34,781 nucleotides of DNA from a bacterium (GCA_015485355.1 WFTQ01000003.1:1-34781), one strand, 5' to 3'; positions 8,221-16,560 are shown, counted from the first letter of the stretch. The notes: generated from the sequence alone by a model not told the origin. Made by a program: numbers and translations.

Positions 8221-9576
8221 ATGGCAAGGATGTCGGCCTGGGGAGGCAGGGAGGCCGGACGACGACCCACCGCATTGAGGGCATTTCCACATTGTCTAAC
8301 CGTCATTGTCCTGTTGGGGATGACCGGTTGGTTTACGGCCACGGATGCCGTCTGGAAAAAAAATGAGTTAAAGGTGGCCACACCCGCGGTTCATATCGAT
8401 TACGGGGTGAGCTTCGACCCGGCCGAAGATGGTGCGCGATTATGGTGTGCTATTTCGGTGAAGCCTCAAAATTTCGTTTTCCGGCGCTGGCAAAATCGCT
8501 TTCTGGCCGATATGGAGCTGGAGTGTTCAATAGTGAAATCGGGGAAAGGCGTGCTGGCCACACGATTTTTTCGGGATTCTCTGTTGGCGGGCGACTATCA
8601 GCAGACGCATGAGACCGATGAATATCGCCTGTATCAATTCCGGGTACCCGTAGAGGAGGGAGCCTATCGTCTGCGGGTGGTGGTCCGGGATCGAATTTCG
8701 CAGAAGGAAGCCGTCTGGGAAGAGGCTTTTGAAGTGCATCCCCCGGATCGGCGGCTGGCGGTGAGTGATCTTCAGATTGCCCATCGAGGGGTGCTCTTCG
8801 ACCAAAACAATCTCAAATATTCCCGGGGGGTGGTGTTATATCCGGAACGGCTTTTTGGCGCTCCGGAACCCCAGTTGTTTTACTATTTCGAAATCTACTC
8901 CTGGAAACAAAACGAATTCGGCCGGGTGGAGATTCAGGTGCAGCTGCGAACTCCGGATAATCGCCGTATTCCGGTGTTGCATCGAAAACATCCCTTAAAA
9001 GTGAGTCCGTTTCCTGTGTTCGGTTCCGTGGCTACGGATACCTTGAGGCCCGGGAAATATTTCCTGGTAACCACGGTGAAATCGGCCGATGGCCTGGTGA
9101 CGCTGCAAAAGGCCAAATCGTTCTGGGTGTTTCAGAATCCGGCGGATTTGCGTTTTCGGGATTATCCGGCCGTGCTGGCGGAACTGGGATTGATTGCCGG
9201 CCGGGAAGAAATGACGTATTTAAAGAAAATTCCTCGGAGTTTGCGGCAACAAGCCGTCGATCGATTCTGGAAATTGCGCGATCCCACTCCCCATACCCCC
9301 GCGAATGAAGTGATGACCGAGTTTTATCGACGGGTGTTGTTTGCTCGTCTGTATTTCGAGGGGGGAAAATGGAACGCGCGGAAGTTGTCCGATCGAGCCA
9401 AAGTCTATATCGTGTATGGACGGCCGGATAAGGTATTGCGCAATTCCAATCCGTTACTTCGGAAGAATGTGGAAGTATGGATCTATCAGCGATTGGATAT
9501 TCAGGCTATTTTCCTGGACGAGTATGGGTTTGGAGACTATCGGCTGGTGGAACCATTTTCGCTTTTGCAGGAATGA
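8221..9576 (+). CDS. GWxTD-domain-type protein, exported or membrane-anchored
   Basis: A 451-aa protein. An N-terminal hydrophobic stretch (about 25-42, after an Arg-rich segment) suggests a signal peptide or anchor. Two beta-rich regions follow (about 50-310), then a C-terminal segment with LSDRAKVYIVYGRPD and the ending EVWIYQ...FLDEYGFGDYRLVEP, which is the layout of GWxTD proteins. The signature itself is degenerate: the usual Gly-Trp-x-Thr-Asp reads as Asn-Ala-Arg-Lys-Leu-Ser-Asp. These proteins are common in Calditrichota, Acidobacteria and related phyla, and their function is unknown. ATG 8221 has AAGGGG 7 nt upstream. It stands alone, convergent with the beta-barrel gene. Confidence 0.75.
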   Translation: MARMSAWGGREAGRRPTALRAFPHCLTVIVLLGMTGWFTATDAVWKKNELKVATPAVHIDYGVSFDPAEDGARLWCAISVKPQNFVFRRWQNRFLADMELECSIVKSGKGVLATRFFRDSLLAGDYQQTHETDEYRLYQFRVPVEEGAYRLRVVVRDRISQKEAVWEEAFEVHPPDRRLAVSDLQIAHRGVLFDQNNLKYSRGVVLYPERLFGAPEPQLFYYFEIYSWKQNEFGRVEIQVQLRTPDNRRIPVLHRKHPLKVSPFPVFGSVATDTLRPGKYFLVTTVKSADGLVTLQKAKSFWVFQNPADLRFRDYPAVLAELGLIAGREEMTYLKKIPRSLRQQAVDRFWKLRDPTPHTPANEVMTEFYRRVLFARLYFEGGKWNARKLSDRAKVYIVYGRPDKVLRNSNPLLRKNVEVWIYQRLDIQAIFLDEYGFGDYRLVEPFSLLQE

Positions 9577-9852
9577 CGGTTTTCACCGCAGGATGCGCAT
9601 CGGCGATGGGGTTGGAGGCAGAGGCTGACCGCTTGTCCTCCCGGGATTTCGATGATCCCCCTTTTCCGGAGCCCGTTTTCATTAAACCATAGGGGAAAGG
9701 GGTGAAGGCGTCGGGTGGTTCCGGGGGAAGCGCGCCAAGAGGATGGCGGACATAACGTAGAAGGCGTTTCGGCCAGCCGTCGGGTAACGGCTGCTTGTCC
9801 CACCGATTTGCACCCAATCTGTTCGGAACGGGTTGTTAAAGCAGATGGGCGT

Positions 9853-11064
9853 TCAGAAATAATACTCCAGCTTCAGGAACAGGCTTTCGGGGAAATACCA
9901 GTATTCATCCAGGAAATTGCCGCGAAAACGTTGAATGCCCAGCGAAAGAGTGGAATTTTCTGTGGCCGAATAACGGATCAACAAGAGGGTGAACAGGCTG
10001 TGATCGTTAAGGTTTGCATTGTAGGAAAAGATCAGAGAAATCAGCGGATGGATTTGATACATCACCTGAGTAAAAAGATACCGGCGGTTCAGGTTCAAGA
10101 TTTCGCCGCGAAACAGGCGTCCCAGTTCGTATTGCAAGGGATCGGTTTTCCCTTCGCCATTGTATTGATATTCCAATAGGGCATACAGTTTAGTGGTCAA
10201 TTGATAGTCGATGCCCAGGACGTAGCGCACAAAGCCGTTTTGAGGATTTTGGGAAGCAAGGGAGAGGATGCCTTCCCCGCGAATGCCGGCCTTCCACAGG
10301 TTGCCGGCAAAGTCGCCCCCCAGCACGTAACGGCGATCAAACCAGCCCCCCATCAGGGAGAGATCGAAGGTGCGGTAGTTGGTGCGGAACCGCAAGGCGG
10401 CGTTGCCCGAACGGTCGGTTCCCCGAAAATTGTACACCAACGTCAGATCGGTGAAATTACCCAGATACCATTTGAAGGTGATTGCATCGGCCCCATCCTT
10501 TTCGATTTTGTCGAAGCTGGCCGGGTTGATGGGATTGAACAGATCGGTGGGGTTCCAGATGCGGCCGGTTCCCCAGGCGATGCGTTGGCGCCCCAGGACG
10601 ATGCGCCCGAAAGGCAATTCTTGCACCAGGTACAGCCGGTCGATGTAGTGAATTACCGTATAGTGGGTTTCCCGAACCGGATTCCAGCTCATATCCACGG
10701 CTTGCCGATTGGTCCTGTCCGTATTCAGGGGAATCCACAGAGGGTTGCGGGAGTACAGGGGATCGATTTCGTATTCCAGGGAAAGGCGTGTCGCTTCCCC
10801 CAGGTACAGGGTTGGGCGTAAGCGGATGCGGGTGAGTTCGATAACGTTGGTTTCGGGTAGTCGATAAAATCGGGCCAGGGCAGTGGCCATTGTCTGATAA
10901 ATGGGGAGGGTAATGACGTAGCCGGTGAACTCCCGATCCACCCATGCCCGGCCGGGTGCGGAAAATCCGGGCCATAAGCCCAGTACCAGTAAGCACAAAC
11001 CGAAAAGCTTTCCCGAAGACAACACGGTGGATCGTTTCGGGGAAAGTGGGTCTGAAGCCTTCAT
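9853..11064 (-). CDS. outer-membrane beta-barrel protein, last gene of the Lol-like export operon
   Basis: A 403-aa protein with a signal peptide (hydrophobic 21-35, cleavage near APGRA) and many alternating amphipathic strands (for example FDLSLMGGWF, LYALLEYQYN, LFTQVMYQI). It ends in LEYYF, an aromatic C-terminus typical of proteins inserted by BAM. The segment GRQRIAWGTG followed by IWNPTDLFNP recalls the DUF1302/alginate-export kind of barrel; I am not certain of the family. Its ATG overlaps the stop of the upstream ATPase (ATGA), so translation is probably coupled. In this setting it is likely the outer-membrane receiver or exit of the ABC/LolA-like system; that role is inference. Confidence 0.75.
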   Translation of the reverse strand: MKASDPLSPKRSTVLSSGKLFGLCLLVLGLWPGFSAPGRAWVDREFTGYVITLPIYQTMATALARFYRLPETNVIELTRIRLRPTLYLGEATRLSLEYEIDPLYSRNPLWIPLNTDRTNRQAVDMSWNPVRETHYTVIHYIDRLYLVQELPFGRIVLGRQRIAWGTGRIWNPTDLFNPINPASFDKIEKDGADAITFKWYLGNFTDLTLVYNFRGTDRSGNAALRFRTNYRTFDLSLMGGWFDRRYVLGGDFAGNLWKAGIRGEGILSLASQNPQNGFVRYVLGIDYQLTTKLYALLEYQYNGEGKTDPLQYELGRLFRGEILNLNRRYLFTQVMYQIHPLISLIFSYNANLNDHSLFTLLLIRYSATENSTLSLGIQRFRGNFLDEYWYFPESLFLKLEYYF

Positions 11065-11759
11065 CCCTCCGCCGAAGCCTGTGCTTTGATTGCCATGATC
11101 TGACCGTCGCGTAGCATCACCAGGCGTTTTCCCCGGGAGATGACCAGGGGATCGTGGGAAGAAAACACAAAGGTGATCTGTTTTTCCCGGTTCATCCGAT
11201 ACATCAAATCCATCAGGGCTTCTCCGGTTTTGCTGTCCAGATTGGCCGTGGGCTCGTCGGCCAACACCACGGAAGGTTCCGTCACGATGGCCCGGGCCAC
11301 GGCTACCCGTTGCTGTTGCCCGCCGCTCATTTCGTTAGGCCGTTTGTCGGCCAGCTCCCCCACGCCCAGCTCTTCCAAAATCGCAAGGGCTTTTTGCCGA
11401 CGGGTGGTTTCCTCCATGCCCAGTAACATCATGGGGAACTCCACGTTCTCCAGGGCGGTGAGTACGGGGATGAGATTATAGGCTTGAAAGACAAAACCGA
11501 TCTTTTCCAGGCGCAACCGGGAGAGCTGACTGCGGGTCTTTTGATACAGCTCTTCGCCTTCGAAAAATACTTTTCCCGCTGTGGGACGATCCAGCGCACC
11601 CATTAGGTTGAGCAGAGTGGTTTTGCCCGAACCCGAAGGACCCGCAATCACCAGAAACTCGCCCTTCTGCACGGTGAGATCAATTCCGCGCAATGCATGC
11701 ACCGGTATGCCGTTTTCCTGATAAATCTTTTCCAATCTTTCCGTCCGGATAATTTCCAT
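11061..11759 (-). CDS. ABC transporter ATP-binding protein, LolD/MacB type
   Basis: A 232-aa ATPase with all motifs intact: Walker A GPSGSGKT (40-47), Q-loop Gln92, signature SGGQQ (from 145), Walker B VVLADEP (Asp168, Glu169) and H-loop His202. The sequence around FQAYNLIPVLTALENVEFP is typical of the LolD/MacB/FtsE group, which drives extrusion of lipoproteins, lipids or peptides rather than classical substrate pumping. ATG 11759 has GAGGT upstream and lies 13 nt after the permease stop; an in-frame upstream start at 11804 would overlap the permease. The stop overlaps the barrel gene by 4 nt. It partners the two FtsX-type permeases upstream. Confidence 0.93.
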   Translation of the reverse strand: MEIIRTERLEKIYQENGIPVHALRGIDLTVQKGEFLVIAGPSGSGKTTLLNLMGALDRPTAGKVFFEGEELYQKTRSQLSRLRLEKIGFVFQAYNLIPVLTALENVEFPMMLLGMEETTRRQKALAILEELGVGELADKRPNEMSGGQQQRVAVARAIVTEPSVVLADEPTANLDSKTGEALMDLMYRMNREKQITFVFSSHDPLVISRGKRLVMLRDGQIMAIKAQASAEG

Positions 11760-11772
11760 GGATTGACCTCGC

Positions 11773-12987
11773 TTAAATATACCGAATTGCCGCCACGGGT
11801 TCAAAAGCCGTGGCCCTGAGAGCCGGATAAACGGCTCCCAATAGGGTTATACCGGGGATGATGGTAACGGCGTTAAGCACCACATTGATGTTGAGAACAG
11901 GGTAAATTCGGGTCCCCACCCCGAAAGACATTAGACTTTCGGAGAACATGCTCAGATCGATTCCCGAATGTGCCAGAGGAATGTAGATGATCAGGCTTAC
12001 AATCAGCCCAATGAATGTGCCTAAGAATCCCAGTTGTGCGGCCTCCAGCAGGATCATGCGAAATATGCGTCCCTTACTCATGCCCAGAGCCATCAGCACA
12101 CCAATTTCCTGAATCCGTTCCATTATGGCCATGAGCATAATGTTGAGAATGCCGAACACAATGGCCACACCGATTATCCCGTAATACACCATCATGATTT
12201 CTTCGTAGATGGACATGTAATAGACTAACAAAGGAATGATTGCTTTAAAGTTCAGGACTTCGTAATCTGTTCCCAGTTGGGATTGTAAACGCGATTGAAT
12301 CGTTTCCAGCGATTCCAAATTGTTGATTCGAATGACGACTTCTGAAATCCGGTCTCCCAGATTCAACATTCGTTGGGCGGTGGCGATGGGAATGTAAATA
12401 TAGGTGCGATCGAAAGTACTGCTGGTGGTCTGGAAAATCCCGACGATGCGAAACACTTCGGAGCCGATGGTTCCATCCAGGGCAGAGGCCATGGCCACCA
12501 CTTTATCGCCCAATTGCACTTCCAGCTTTTCGGCCAGTGTTTTACCGATGATGATTTCCCGTTCTCGGCCGGTTAAATAGCGGCCTTCCAGGATGTGTTG
12601 GTGGATGAAGGTGATTCGGGATTCGCGATCGGGCTCGATGCCCACGATGTGGACTCCCGCGGCATTGGTGGCGCTGGAAAGCAGGCCGAAAGACAATACC
12701 CGACGGCTATAGGCTTCGATGCCCGGCTGGCGTGAAAGCACCTCTTCCACCCGCCGGGCCTCGGGTAAATAATTTTTCACCGAAGGGTCCGTCCGAAAAC
12801 CCATGCGATGAATCTGTAAATGGCCGATATGCGAACCGATTCGGTTGTCCAGCATTTGTCGAACGGTACCCAGATACAGCGTATCGGTCAAAATCATCGC
12901 CGCCAGCCCCACCACTATGGAAATCAGCACAATCAATGAACGGCGCTTGTTTCGCCAGAGGTTCCGCCAAGCAATTTTCCAGAGCAT
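11773..12987 (-). CDS. FtsX-like ABC permease, second of a pair (LolC/LolE or MacB-like)
   Basis: A 404-aa inner-membrane protein with the MacB periplasmic core plus FtsX topology: the basic start MLWKIAWRNLWRNKRR, a first transmembrane helix (about 17-37), a large periplasmic domain (about 40-270), then three C-terminal helices (starting near VYYGIIGVAIVFGIL, AAQLGFLGTFIGL and VVLNAVTIIPGI). The ending YPALRATAFEPVAAIRYI is the conserved FtsX tail. The gene follows its paralogue by 27 nt. Two different permeases and one ATPase suggest a heterodimer, as in LolCDE. No Lol-type hook residues can be assigned with confidence. Confidence 0.92.
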   Translation of the reverse strand: MLWKIAWRNLWRNKRRSLIVLISIVVGLAAMILTDTLYLGTVRQMLDNRIGSHIGHLQIHRMGFRTDPSVKNYLPEARRVEEVLSRQPGIEAYSRRVLSFGLLSSATNAAGVHIVGIEPDRESRITFIHQHILEGRYLTGREREIIIGKTLAEKLEVQLGDKVVAMASALDGTIGSEVFRIVGIFQTTSSTFDRTYIYIPIATAQRMLNLGDRISEVVIRINNLESLETIQSRLQSQLGTDYEVLNFKAIIPLLVYYMSIYEEIMMVYYGIIGVAIVFGILNIMLMAIMERIQEIGVLMALGMSKGRIFRMILLEAAQLGFLGTFIGLIVSLIIYIPLAHSGIDLSMFSESLMSFGVGTRIYPVLNINVVLNAVTIIPGITLLGAVYPALRATAFEPVAAIRYI

Positions 12988-13014
12988 GGTTCTTTTTCCC
13001 GTTCGTTGAATGCA

Positions 13015-14244
13015 TCAGGTATAACGAATCCCTTTCAGGGGTTCCAATTGCATGACCTTGTACAAAGGATACAGCGTTGCCAACATGGCGATGGAAAAAA
13101 TGTATTGGAACGATTGAACAAAGACCCGGACTTCCACTGTGGAATAAATTTTAGGCGCAAAGCCGTATTCCAGACTGATGCGGGCCAGTTTTTCTCCCAG
13201 GGGAATGGGATGGAGAACGACCAGATAATTGGCCAGATACCCCAATAGTAGTCCCAGGGCAATGCCCATCAGTGTGAGGTAGAACGATTCAACAAACACG
13301 ATTTGCACCAGCCGTAAATTGCTGAGCCCCAGGGAGAGCATTACGCCGAATTCCCGGAAACGCTCGGTAACGGACATCAACAAGGTATTTAGAATGCCGA
13401 AAGCCACCACGATAACCAGGATGATTAAAAACAGCAAGCCCCCGATGTTATCCAGCTCGATGGACTGTTTCAGGTCGGGCAGCACTTCGTCCCAGGAACG
13501 AACCGTCAGTCCCTGAGGTTGCAGGAACGCTTGTAACGAAGCCCGGGTGGGGGGAAGGTCATTTAATCGTTTCAAGTTTATCACCAGGGCATGAAGGCGA
13601 TCGGGCATGGTCAACAATTCTTGAAGGGCTTTCAATCCCATGATCGCCGTATATTGATCCAGATCGGCGGAACCCGTTTTAATCACGCCCACAATGCGAA
13701 ACTTCATATTCCCCAGAGAACCGTCGAATCCTTGACTTAAGACGACGATCGTGTCTCCCACCCGGCCTCCCAGATTTCTTAACAGCGTTTCTCCTACAAC
13801 GACTTCCAGGGCGGAGTCGGAGGACAGGTAGCGCCCTTGCCTGATTTTGGTGTGCAATCGGGTAACGGTTGTTTCCCGTGGGGGATCGATTCCCATTAAC
13901 GTTAGTCCTACCGAATTGCTTTGGAGGCCGGCCAATCCTTCGGCGTACAGGCGGGGCGCCCATCCCGTTATCGCCGGTTGGTGCGTCACAAGATCAATCA
14001 ATTTCCGGGTCGACCGAAAACTTTTGTGCAAACCCGGATTGTCCAGAAATTCCGGATGTTGAATTTGCAGGTATCCACTGAATTGTTCGGCGGTCATGCG
14101 GATGGTGGCGGCGTAGGTGCCGAATTGCATGCCCCGGGTGATGGCGAACAGAAAGGTGGCGAAAGTCACGGCCACCAGGGTGACCATAGTGCGCCGGCGA
14201 TTCCGCCATAAATTGCGCCAGCTTATTTTAAGAAAAACGCCCAT
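13015..14244 (-). CDS. FtsX-like ABC permease, first of a pair (LolC/LolE or MacB-like)
   Basis: A 409-aa paralogue of the next gene with the same layout: MGVFLKISWRNLWRNRRR, transmembrane helix 1 (about 20-40), periplasmic core, and three C-terminal helices (starting near IGGLLFLIILVIVVAFGIL, FVESFYLTLMGIALG and FQYIFSIAMLATLYPL), ending in LEPLKGIRYT. ATG 14244 lies 2 nt after the TGA of the LolA-like gene. An upstream in-frame start at 14370 would overlap that gene by over 100 nt, so I rejected it. Likely forms the transmembrane half of the exporter with the second permease. Confidence 0.92.
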   Translation of the reverse strand: MGVFLKISWRNLWRNRRRTMVTLVAVTFATFLFAITRGMQFGTYAATIRMTAEQFSGYLQIQHPEFLDNPGLHKSFRSTRKLIDLVTHQPAITGWAPRLYAEGLAGLQSNSVGLTLMGIDPPRETTVTRLHTKIRQGRYLSSDSALEVVVGETLLRNLGGRVGDTIVVLSQGFDGSLGNMKFRIVGVIKTGSADLDQYTAIMGLKALQELLTMPDRLHALVINLKRLNDLPPTRASLQAFLQPQGLTVRSWDEVLPDLKQSIELDNIGGLLFLIILVIVVAFGILNTLLMSVTERFREFGVMLSLGLSNLRLVQIVFVESFYLTLMGIALGLLLGYLANYLVVLHPIPLGEKLARISLEYGFAPKIYSTVEVRVFVQSFQYIFSIAMLATLYPLYKVMQLEPLKGIRYT

Positions 14245-14246
14245 GG

Positions 14247-14996
14247 TCAGCCGCCTCTTTCCAGTTCCCGGAAAGAGAAGAGACGATCGGGGATGGGAAT
14301 ATCGAACTGAATATCCAGAATGCGGATTTCGGTGTAGCGACCGGCCCGCCGATCGTTGTACATGACCCATCGAGTGGGAATCCTGCGCCGGTGCAGCGTG
14401 CGGTAATCCGAAAAAAGCATATGGCGCACCAGACGATCCCGTTCGTCATAATACTCGACCCGCGCCGGCAAAACGTCGCTTTGACGCACCCAGTAGATCA
14501 ACTTCCCCCATACCACCGGAGCCTCCGGCTTGGGCGTGAGCAGAATCTTCCAGCAGAGCACGCCGTTGACCGGCTCTTCTCCCAATAATTTCATGCGATA
14601 GTCCCGGCTTAAGCTGGATTCCCGTACCAGATCATCATTGGTAAAGTCTGAACCGTTCCAGGATTGCATCAGCATGGATGGAGGAATCTTGATGATGGTT
14701 TCGGTGTTGCGCAAATAGTTCCAGATCTCGTTTTTAATTTTAAGGGTTTTATTGCCGGCTTCCTTGCGGGGGGCCTTGATAACGATCAGGGCCTTTTCGG
14801 TTCCCACCCACCAGCTTTCCATCTTCAATGTGCGGGTATAATCCGGGGTCACCACTGTCATCTCGATGAGGGCGTGGGAGGTTTTGCCCCGAATCTGATT
14901 TTCCGCCTTACGGACGATGTCCTCCACCGCTTGTCCGCTTACTTGTAGTCGGATCGCCAGGAGGAGGCTCAGAAATAGGAGGAGTCGGGTTCGCAT
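14247..14996 (-). CDS. LolA-like outer-membrane lipoprotein-sorting protein (periplasmic carrier)
   Basis: A 249-aa exported protein: signal peptide 1-21 (basic MRTR, then LLLFLSLLLAIRL), then a half-barrel LolA-like fold. The segment MLMQSWNGSDFTNDDLV, followed by DYRMKLLGEE, matches the family annotated as outer membrane lipoprotein-sorting protein (LolA_like) rather than LolA itself. Such proteins carry hydrophobic ligands through the periplasm next to ABC or RND exporters. It is the first gene of the operon, and the promoter and operator candidates lie directly upstream. The ribosome site is GGGTGA, close to ATG 14996. The cargo is unknown and could be a lipoprotein, lipid or hopanoid-like molecule. 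Confidence 0.85.
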   Translation of the reverse strand: MRTRLLLFLSLLLAIRLQVSGQAVEDIVRKAENQIRGKTSHALIEMTVVTPDYTRTLKMESWWVGTEKALIVIKAPRKEAGNKTLKIKNEIWNYLRNTETIIKIPPSMLMQSWNGSDFTNDDLVRESSLSRDYRMKLLGEEPVNGVLCWKILLTPKPEAPVVWGKLIYWVRQSDVLPARVEYYDERDRLVRHMLFSDYRTLHRRRIPTRWVMYNDRRAGRYTEIRILDIQFDIPIPDRLFSFRELERGG

Positions 14997-15012
14997 CGTA
15001 TCACCCTTTGAT

Positions 15013-15027
15013 TGAACGATTGGTCAA
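15013..15027 (-). promoter_or_regulatory. candidate TetR operator, site 1 (exporter side)
   Basis: The minus-strand sequence TTGACCAATCGTTCA matches site 2 (15123-15137, plus strand) at 13 of 15 positions, in inverted orientation. It also lies in an imperfect 16-bp palindrome (15012-15027, 12/16 symmetric). It starts 2 nt downstream of the exporter -10 hexamer, where a bound repressor would block initiation. Confidence 0.55.
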
Positions 15028-15029
15028 AA

Positions 15030-15058
15030 AAATTAAAATAAGGGAATCGGATTGTCAA
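15030..15058 (-). promoter_or_regulatory. promoter of the LolA-like/ABC exporter operon
   Basis: On the minus strand, TTGACA (15053-15058) and TAATTT (15030-15035) are separated by 17 nt. The -35 is a perfect consensus. The predicted transcription start falls within operator candidate site 1, giving a leader of about 25-30 nt before ATG 14996. Confidence 0.6.
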
Positions 15059-15085
15059 CCTCCAAAATTATTTTTTGTATGATAC

Positions 15086-15114
15086 TTGAAATCGGATGTG
15101 ACGATGCTTATAAT
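15086..15114 (+). promoter_or_regulatory. promoter of the TetR-family gene
   Basis: TTGAAA (15086-15091) and a perfect TATAAT (15109-15114) are 17 nt apart. An in-frame TTG that would extend the TetR ORF lies in this -35 element, which argues for the downstream GTG start at 15155. Confidence 0.7.
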
Positions 15115-15122
15115 AGCATTGG

Positions 15123-15137
15123 TTGACGATTCGTTCA
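15123..15137 (+). promoter_or_regulatory. candidate TetR operator, site 2 (regulator side)
   Basis: TTGACGATTCGTTCA matches site 1 at 13 of 15 positions on the opposite strand. It lies 8 nt past the TATAAT of the tetR promoter and 17 nt before the GTG start, so binding here would give autorepression. Confidence 0.55.
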
Positions 15138-15154
15138 TAAAGGGGAGGATCTCG

Positions 15155-15748
15155 GTGGAGGGCGGGAAACGCGCCCGGATGCGCGCGCTCACGCGTCAAA
15201 AAATTTTGCAGACCGCTCTGGCATTATTCGCCGAGCGGGGCTATTTTGGCACAACGATCGATTTGATCTCCAAACGATGCCGGATTTCCAAGGGGCTGAT
15301 CTATCACTATTTCACCAACAAACAAGATATCCTGGTGGCGGTCCTGGAAGAAGGCCTCCGCGCGGGATATGATTTATTAAAGGGTCTGGAAGACATTCCC
15401 GATCCCTTTCAACAGTTTGCCGTCATGATCGAACGCTCTTTTGACGAAATGCTCCGCAACGAGGCTTACTGGCGGTTGTATTTCCATGTGTTACTTCAAC
15501 CGGGGGTTCTGGAGTTGTTCGCTCAACGGTTGACCGCGTTCTACCAGGAATCGATTCAGTATTTCGTGCTGCTGTTTCGGCGGATGAACGTTACCAATGC
15601 CGAAATCGAAGCCCGCTTGCTCACGGCGATGCTCGACGGGTTGGGATTGCACTATTTTCTGGTGGGGCGGGACTTTCCCCTGGCGGCGGTCAAAAATGCC
15701 ATCATTCAGCGCTATTCTCGCCCCTTGGACGGGAATGTTGATCGTTGA
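15155..15748 (+). CDS. TetR-family transcriptional regulator divergent from the exporter operon
   Basis: A 197-aa repressor-type protein. The N-terminal helix-turn-helix (about 14-60) reads ILQTALALFAERGYFGTTIDLISKRCRISKGLIYHYFTNKQDIL, here cited only as the typical TetR pattern with its invariant GLIYHYF-type recognition segment. The C-terminal ligand domain (about 65-195) is hydrophobic and family-specific; the effector cannot be read from sequence. I chose GTG 15155 because GGGGAGG lies 6 nt upstream and the promoter sits further upstream. Divergence from the export operon and the paired 15-bp sites suggest it represses both itself and the exporter, with a lipid-like or toxic ligand as inducer. 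That is inference. Confidence 0.9.
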   Translation: MEGGKRARMRALTRQKILQTALALFAERGYFGTTIDLISKRCRISKGLIYHYFTNKQDILVAVLEEGLRAGYDLLKGLEDIPDPFQQFAVMIERSFDEMLRNEAYWRLYFHVLLQPGVLELFAQRLTAFYQESIQYFVLLFRRMNVTNAEIEARLLTAMLDGLGLHYFLVGRDFPLAAVKNAIIQRYSRPLDGNVDR

Positions 15749-15866
15749 GGCCAACGCGCCGTGCCGCCCCCGGCGCTGATAATACCTCGCCTTCGCGGGC
15801 CGCTGCCTTGATGGCAATGGGCCACTCAAAGACGAAACCGTTGACAGAAGATCAGAGGAAACAATT

Positions 15867-16289
15867 ATGTATCGAATCCTTTCCCATACCGCGGACATCG
15901 GGCTGGAGATAGCGGCGGACTCGCTGGAAGAACTGTTCCGGGAAGCGGCCCGGGGGTGGAAACATCTGGTGCTGGAACATTCACCCACCCGTTCTCAGGA
16001 AGAACAAAGCCTCCGGTTGGCTTCCCGGGATCTGGACGACCTCCTGGTCCGATGGTTGGGGGAGCTGAATTTCTGGCTGTGCACCCGTTTCTGGGTGTTG
16101 CACCAGGTAGAAGCATTGCACCTCTCCCCACGGGGGGGGCAATGGCATCTAAGGGCCCGCCTTTCCGGGGAAGCGTTCGATCCGGCTCGTCACAACATCC
16201 ACTTCGAAATTAAAGCGGTGACCTACCACCAGTTGCATATTGAACAGGAAAACGGAACGTTTCGTACCCGGGTGATTTTTGACATCTGA
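15867..16289 (+). CDS. archease (RtcB-activating protein)
   Basis: A 140-aa cytoplasmic protein of the archease family, which speeds guanylylation and multiple turnover of RtcB RNA ligase. It shows the N-terminal HTADIG motif (7-12, with conserved Asp10), the central ARLSGEAFDPARH, the EIKAVTYHQL segment and the C-terminal VIFDI with a terminal acidic residue, all archease hallmarks. ATG 15867 has GAGG 8 nt upstream. It precedes rtcB by 271 nt on the same strand; a weak hairpin and a separate rtcB promoter lie between, so the two genes are paired functionally but may be transcribed separately. Confidence 0.92.
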   Translation: MYRILSHTADIGLEIAADSLEELFREAARGWKHLVLEHSPTRSQEEQSLRLASRDLDDLLVRWLGELNFWLCTRFWVLHQVEALHLSPRGGQWHLRARLSGEAFDPARHNIHFEIKAVTYHQLHIEQENGTFRTRVIFDI

Positions 16290-16300
16290 AAGGGAAAAAC

Positions 16301-16317
16301 AAAGCGGTGTGCTTTTT
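16301..16317 (+). terminator. weak terminator candidate after archease
   Basis: AAAGC (16301-16305) pairs with GCTTT (16311-16315) around GGTGT, followed by two more T. The hairpin begins 11 nt after the archease stop. The 5-bp stem is short; if the flanking A-rich and T-rich parts pair too, it becomes somewhat longer. Confidence 0.3.
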
Positions 16318-16493
16318 CCGGAAAGGTCGGCGTGTCAGACGGATATTGCCGGAAAATCTTCTTCCGCAGCGGAAAGTCGGAACCCCGGAACCGTCTTCAA
16401 CCGGAACCCAAAAACCGCCGGCATTCGAATTGTGGCCTCGGACGGGAAAAACCTTGTAGGTTTTATCGTAAAAGGATGTGAAAAAGACGGGCT

Positions 16494-16521
16494 TTGGTAA
16501 GCCGCAAAAATTCGGTATATT
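16494..16521 (+). promoter_or_regulatory. promoter candidate for rtcB
   Basis: TTGGTA (16494-16499) and TATATT (16516-16521) are 16 nt apart. The predicted start gives a leader of about 33 nt carrying the rtcB ribosome site (AAAGGGGG and AAAGG). Confidence 0.5.
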
Positions 16522-16560
16522 CAAAGCATAAGAAAGGAAAACGAAAGGGGGCGAAAGGCC

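Noticed and set aside
15749-15780. GCGCCG/CGGCGC hairpin after tetR
   Set aside because: A 6-bp stem is present but no T-tract follows, so I do not call a terminator.
15841-15846. Perfect TTGACA upstream of archease
   Set aside because: It lies only 20 nt before the ATG, leaving no room for a -10 and a leader; it overlaps the ribosome-site region.
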